IMG/VR virus record: IMGVR_UViG_3300022752_000244
Coordinates: 1 to 32,726 of that record
Strand: one strand, 5' to 3'
DNA from: a virus
Length of the DNA: 32,726 bases
Positions within the stretch are counted from its first letter, which is position 1. Each line of letters starts with the position of its first letter. The position numbers were made by a program, and so were the translations under genes. Positions 30,301-32,726 of the stretch are shown piece after piece. The notes under the pieces are model-generated. The model made no database searches, was not told the origin of the DNA, and saw only the letters and a program-made list of their open reading frames with translations.

Positions 30301-31068
30301 ATAGCCGGTATAGATAAAGAAATCGCAGCTGAACAAAGGCGTGATGGTAAATCCGCAGCTAGTGTCGCTAAACTAGATGCTCTCGAAAAGAAGAAAGATA
30401 ATCAAGCTAGAAAATCTTTCAATACTCAAAAGAAGCTAATGATGGCACAGGCTGTTATGGCAACAGCTGCAGGTGTGGCCAACGCGCTAGGCAGTGCTAA
30501 ACCTCCAATGAACTTTATCTTAGCAGGTATAATAGGTGCAATGGGTGCAGCTCAGATAGCTATTATTGCCAGTACTCAATATGATAGTAGCTATAAGGCA
30601 CCTACAGCAGCTATGCCATCAAATCTATCAATAGGCAAGCGCTCTGATACAGTAGACCTAGCCAAAGGTCCAAATGCTAGCGCAGGCGGAGAAGTTGGCT
30701 ACTTAAGAGGAGCATCTGGACAGGGTACTAATGCTACTAATTACCGCACGGTAGGCTCCGCCTACGGTGGCGAGCTAATGAGAGGCTACGGTAATCGTGG
30801 ATTCGTTGTTGGTGAGAAGGGGCCTGAAGTTATTACTCCAGAAACGCCAATCTCAGTTACACCAGCTAATGACGTTGGTTCAGCACAACCAATCAACGCT
30901 AATTTCACAATCCAAGCTCTTGACTCAAACGGTGTCCAAGACATTCTAGTAAGTCAGAAGGGTAATATTATTAAGATGCTTAGAGAAGCTGCTAACGCTT
31001 CAGGCAAGACATTCATGGAAGACGTAAACGTTAATGTTTACACAAGACCTCAAGTTAACAGGTTATAA
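24358..31068 (+). CDS. Tape measure protein with lytic transglycosylase domain, 2236 aa
   Basis: Hydrophobic N-terminal segments (ANNAGRSMSKLIETVGGNNS and following), a glycine/alanine membrane-like stretch at about 700-740, and long coiled-coil regions (about 900-1500) mark a tape measure protein. Residues about 1578-1705 are a lysozyme-like SLT domain with the catalytic ES of QQESGGRQF, SKGAIGIAQLIP and AAAYNAGPGKID, expected to open peptidoglycan during DNA entry. The last 250 residues hold a hydrophobic segment and a tail-tip-like end. At about 0.15 nm per residue it implies a tail of roughly 330 nm. ATG 24358 directly follows the chaperone stop. Confidence 0.95.
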   Translation: MANNTGEYTLLINAIGDLTKAIKQNKNFAASANEAAAAQDRARKASKKHNDILNGGVASANNAGRSMSKLIETVGGNNSGLVAAYATLATNAFAVSAAFSALRNAAQVEQMMKGLEVQGARTGKNLKGLSNDLQEITNYSISAADAMQATALMSSAGFSSQGMKDLVTVANNAALALGRNVPDSLDRISKGVTKLEPELLDELGIMTKLTEAQSAYALENNKSVGSLTSFEKRQAMLNAVVAEGTAKFGGLSDQVGANPYDKLAATFSNLTNNVLGFVNTVAGPLAAVLGSNQGLLLGALILFVSSIRKQMLPALAQMSENAIKAKDIHLQEAEAIKTKTAATLADAKATRLAALETARSSVGTIAGKANPRSFRVKELQEGTLSLKEMNKELDRLNKSITGREKSIEGTGFKVDPSKIPQKKVELQLIKQERDNLAALIKLETEGDSTIKPLREEAIKGKLEYIKQQKLAAMEGKKAEALEAASSGTIKGVIESWGKAKEAVEEYKKSIKAEGMQSRVQEGGNIKPQTGLGRLSEKIKGSIGSVGIYTSTMTAGIMSLLPYIGTATTALSAAWSVYQNFIKSDADKARTEALNKLKETLDNTRKSVEELNRLNEASIPIGLKAAQTLTIQSNATAEIAGAFDEVKNAAEKAKNNTETDSIWKVIIGSPEDAVSYATGVAKDSEFFKPIADELKNSTASYGGAAAGALIGGMAAFFAGPAGPLVAAATVPLGVAIGNRLGTAFAQLLPEELNGIDEEAIASFRAMDQLSKILNKDVYDSMIKAAGGADNLAKSPALRDEFLRQAASAYVGVADAVKSLQEAFKQTGTAITQFFTSAIPTTPFDGLVKGYSSVNKAFQELDSTIGGSNMKEQVKLMSSMPEEMIKLLSVPQQQIIQNLQKESAQLEYNKTLIDDLVKKGKDRSNEEERQLNYLTQQNISINKNMETYYKEGEAIKQSLRDTEATLKSNQRQSILYNSQLSLVNAISSANSEIYSKSAEGEKARIQRHNEAIRLQQAQLNLQISITETYIAQAEAQIDLLEIQQVALKVTKEMDTASMQKARNDAETAKNIASTAALSAGLTQEYLDSIDAVIARKKQLGPDALMKATIDYNRTGDLLKAAEAYGSAQKGLEIASFRAANSINIESHKDQISSFNQQVSALRNSVAALDESIIGTNQEAGLIAKRQAELAKAEEARQLQIKEITIDNNEVLRASYNLTKQRANAIYETIRATTIQLSKDKERAAQEAGSNIKILEAERKIYEGRLKDRPNMAQPEKESYEAAIKSLDTQIAQENQLNILGQQRLDVLAQQSILQSIIGQGLGDSLQKLQESIQGQQKLLDLTNEVAQKEMQIAQNRSKLAITKMGGTVDEDTQKQFAVEAAEIAYKAAQENYILRQQSIDAEYALLKVQREAESGNIKAQIYLIKAFAQVFNVQSKELQDNLDALTSAAARIEATDTTAMKNLAKRSAAADLELSRQALEQAKAERDTVGMPKWLSPITNLMARIESRNRAEATANSPINESRTPTIVRLDAQVEELKSQVSLLVQIRDNLNKVLPAVIPQTNTETVGEQISSSVATSLSKSQVWQNLIQQESGGRQFKKNGETLTSSKGAIGIAQLIPKYGPDFAKMAGTTWDESKARKDKDYNLKLGYANFENLIKHYGGDLLKAAAAYNAGPGKIDKLIEEKGKDWRSGLGRETRDYIKTIFKGMAQEKRAILKSSSDIAANPSVINTTDNGTIGTPEISTLVAVPASLETTATAAGQAAESAKLKFSDLFETINTAFAVSMGIMEDLGAQMSERLGQDFGPQGKILSSIANLSKELEKFATNMSKSWEGLFPKMPVLEGIGGPMNNFPVAMNAQSVSSVSGMTQPVNTSLAGSASAAAPAAPLTGGVDNIGSSLSGLSGLSQTTTELTGGLDNLASKASETAKLSTDSIKAASVEVDTAQTKTTEGFNKQMQSASVAFGAIAGMIGAVAGLLKSSSDAKIAGIDKEIAAEQRRDGKSAASVAKLDALEKKKDNQARKSFNTQKKLMMAQAVMATAAGVANALGSAKPPMNFILAGIIGAMGAAQIAIIASTQYDSSYKAPTAAMPSNLSIGKRSDTVDLAKGPNASAGGEVGYLRGASGQGTNATNYRTVGSAYGGELMRGYGNRGFVVGEKGPEVITPETPISVTPANDVGSAQPINANFTIQALDSNGVQDILVSQKGNIIKMLREAANASGKTFMEDVNVNVYTRPQVNRL

Positions 31069-31076
31069 TTAAGTAC

Positions 31077-31118
31077 TTCGACCGTAGATTAGTTAAATTT
31101 TCTACGGTCGAATTTTTT
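31077..31118 (+). terminator. Terminator of the tape measure gene
   Basis: A 12-bp stem (31077-31088 with 31101-31112) is followed by six T (31113-31118). It separates the tail operon from the endonuclease gene. Confidence 0.9.
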
Positions 31119-31119
31119 C

Positions 31120-31148
31120 TTGACTTTTTAAGTTTTTTCGTGTATAAT
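31120..31148 (+). promoter_or_regulatory. Promoter of the homing-endonuclease-like gene
   Basis: TTGACT at 31120-31125, a 17-bp spacer and TATAAT at 31143-31148. The start codon follows 10 nt after the -10 box, so the leader is only about 3 nt. Confidence 0.8.
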
Positions 31149-31157
31149 TATATTATT

Positions 31158-31982
31158 ATGAAAAATTTTAAATGGACAAAAGAAAACATTAACTTTTTAA
31201 TAGAAAACTACTCCTCTAAAGGGGCACCTTATTGTGCCTTACAACTAGAAACTAGTGTTGGCTCCGTACATGGAAAAGCTAATAGGTTAGGTATTAAATC
31301 TAGAAAGAATCAAAAAAGAACTCATTCAGAATATGAAAAGGAGTTAATGGATAAAGATATAGATTTTGTACCTCTTGAATCTTACATAGATAGTCATACC
31401 CCTATACTTCATGAATGCTTTAATAATCATATTTCTAGTATTAAACCATATTCTGTACTTAGTGGCAGAGGATGTAAACAGTGCGATACCATAGATAGAA
31501 CAAAAACACACGAGCAATACTTAATCGACTTAAGTAATATACATTCTGATATACAAGTAATCGATCAGTACAAAAATAGTATTACTCCCATAAGGCATTC
31601 TTGCTCGCATGGACATATATGGTGGGCTAGACCAGGATCTATTTTAAATACTAAATCACACTGCCCAGAGTGCGCAAATTACAGCTTTAAATTGACTAAA
31701 CCAGCAATACTTTATTATTTAAAAATAACAAAAGAAAATTTAGTGTACTATAAAATAGGTATAACAACTAGATCGGTTAAGGAAAGGTTTAGAACTGAGC
31801 CTAAGAGTACTATAATTAAGATCATACAAGAAATACCTTATACTACAGGCAAAGAGGCCAAAGATGAAGAGTCCAGGATACTCCAACAGTACTCTGCACA
31901 TAGACAAAATATACCGGAGTTACTAGTATCCGGAGGCAACACCGAACTTTTTGAATTCGATGTTCTTGGATTAGATATATAA
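31158..31982 (+). CDS. Homing-endonuclease-like protein: HTH, two zinc modules, GIY-YIG-type domain
   Basis: The 274-residue protein starts with a SANT-like helix-turn-helix (about 5-48, WTKENINFLIENYSSKGAPY). Two treble-clef-like modules follow (HECFNNHISSIKP with GCKQC, and HSCSHGHIWWARPGS with HCPEC). A C-terminal domain (YYLKITK, YYKIGITTRSVKERF, EEsRIL-type helix) is like divergent GIY-YIG/T5orf172 nucleases. ATG 31158 is chosen because the upstream start codons lie in the promoter. Between a terminator and a minor tail gene, with its own promoter and AT-rich codons, it looks like a free-standing mobile gene. Confidence 0.75.
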   Translation: MKNFKWTKENINFLIENYSSKGAPYCALQLETSVGSVHGKANRLGIKSRKNQKRTHSEYEKELMDKDIDFVPLESYIDSHTPILHECFNNHISSIKPYSVLSGRGCKQCDTIDRTKTHEQYLIDLSNIHSDIQVIDQYKNSITPIRHSCSHGHIWWARPGSILNTKSHCPECANYSFKLTKPAILYYLKITKENLVYYKIGITTRSVKERFRTEPKSTIIKIIQEIPYTTGKEAKDEESRILQQYSAHRQNIPELLVSGGNTELFEFDVLGLDI

Positions 31983-31983
31983 A

Positions 31984-32712
31984 ATGGCAACTTTTACAAG
32001 TTTTTCTGATCTTTTACCAGATCCTAATAATAAGATAAACAGTGCTGGAGCTAGTGATAGCTCCGGCACTGCCGGTCCTGGTTTTGCTAAAATTAAGTTT
32101 ACCTCGGATAATAATACCCAGGTGTCTAGAACAATAAGTGGGAGGGGCGTAACTGCCTCTCCCAGCTTTCATAAGTGGTCATTTGATATTAATTATAACC
32201 CAATGACTCGTGATGAGTTCGATCCCGTAGCTTCTTTTCTAGAAAGTCGTAGAGGTAGACTTAACCCTTTCTACGTTATTCTACCACAGCATTCTAAGCC
32301 AAAGAATACTGCATTTGCTAATTTTTGCGCAACAAATATTATAACTGCTTCAACTACTGTCGCCGGATCTCCTACTCTGATGATAAACGCTAGCACTACT
32401 ATACTAGGATCTCCTAGTGTTGGTGACTTTTTTACAATCACCGATAGTAGTGATGCAAATCATAAAAAGACCTATAAAGTAATCAGAGTAGAAGATAATA
32501 CAACCTATCAAACTGGCACTACTGCCCCCACTACTCTGCAAAAAAGAGTATGGACTCAACCGCCTATAGCAAGGGCTGTTGCCTCTGGTTCAGTAGTTAC
32601 TTTTATAAATCCTAAATTCAGAGTCATCCAAAAAGGAGACACTCTAGAATATGACTTAGATACAGATAATCTGTATCAATTCTCATTATCATTGGAAGAA
32701 ATACAACCATGA
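31984..32712 (+). CDS. Minor tail protein (distal tail/tip type)
   Basis: The 242-residue protein has IKFTSDNNTQVSRTISGRGV, then KWSFDINYNPMTRDEFDPVA and GRLNPFYVILPQHSK, a pattern I associate with tail-tip proteins lying after the tape measure. A GDFFTITDSSD module (about 145-160) resembles those in the tube and the 796-residue protein. No strong ribosome site; ATG 31984 lies just after the endonuclease stop, so expression probably comes from the upstream promoter. Its TGA overlaps the next ATG. Confidence 0.65.
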   Translation: MATFTSFSDLLPDPNNKINSAGASDSSGTAGPGFAKIKFTSDNNTQVSRTISGRGVTASPSFHKWSFDINYNPMTRDEFDPVASFLESRRGRLNPFYVILPQHSKPKNTAFANFCATNIITASTTVAGSPTLMINASTTILGSPSVGDFFTITDSSDANHKKTYKVIRVEDNTTYQTGTTAPTTLQKRVWTQPPIARAVASGSVVTFINPKFRVIQKGDTLEYDLDTDNLYQFSLSLEEIQP

Positions 32713-32726
32713 GTACAACGGAAAGA
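32709..32726 (+). CDS. Start of the next tail gene, cut by the window edge
   Basis: ATG 32709 overlaps the preceding stop as ATGA and the frame is open to the last base (MSTTER). Only six codons are visible. By position it should be another tail-tip gene. Confidence 0.5.

Overview
The window is part of a tailed double-stranded DNA phage genome. It has TerS, TerL, an HK97-type portal, a prohead protease joined to the major capsid protein, connectors, a tail tube, tail assembly chaperones, a very long tape measure and minor tail proteins, and no sheath gene, so the particle is most likely a long-tailed siphovirus. The M15 (T5 Lys-like) endolysin points to a Gram-negative host. The host cannot be named from sequence alone. 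A cluster of GTTC-N7-GTTC elements, the LexA-box form of many Alphaproteobacteria, is a hint toward that class only.

Left part (1 to about 3.8 kb, visibly more GC-rich): six or seven small minus-strand genes, several with their own promoter and terminator. Between them lie repeated near-perfect sigma70-type promoters (TTGACA-N17-TATAAT followed by TTTTGGCGC). Three of the plus-strand promoters face a minus-strand promoter about 40 bp away. From 1.75 to 2.79 kb there is a non-coding island of about 1 kb. It holds two almost identical tandem promoters, six AT-rich iterons, an 11-bp GTTC/GAAC array, two inverted repeats, a perfect 25-bp inverted repeat whose arms each match the sigma54 -24/-12 consensus, four Fur-box-like palindromes, and eight perfect copies of a 10-bp G-run repeat. 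This island is the most unusual part of the window and could be an origin, a partition site or a regulatory hub.

Middle left (4.0 to 6.2 kb): a tightly packed minus-strand operon of eleven tiny genes, most overlapping by 4 to 17 nt. It includes a MazG-like pyrophosphohydrolase, small membrane proteins and a four-cysteine protein. It is read from a promoter divergent from the late operon.

Right part (6.3 kb to the end, AT-rich, all plus strand): TerS, a membrane protein with a possible GAF-like domain, a small gene, a holin candidate and an endolysin; then three virion surface or appendage proteins, two of them sharing a module; TerL, HNH nuclease, portal; a 1032-residue polyprotein of accessory domains, prohead protease, scaffold and capsid with a likely internal start for scaffold plus capsid; connector, neck and tail-terminator proteins; tail tube and a tube-like paralogue; overlapping tail chaperone frames; a 2236-residue tape measure with a lytic transglycosylase domain; a free-standing homing-endonuclease-like gene with its own promoter; and minor tail genes running off the edge. 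Consensus promoters recur before TerS, the HNH gene, the tube paralogue and the endonuclease. Stem-loops after the 796-residue structural gene, the capsid gene and the tape measure probably set expression steps.
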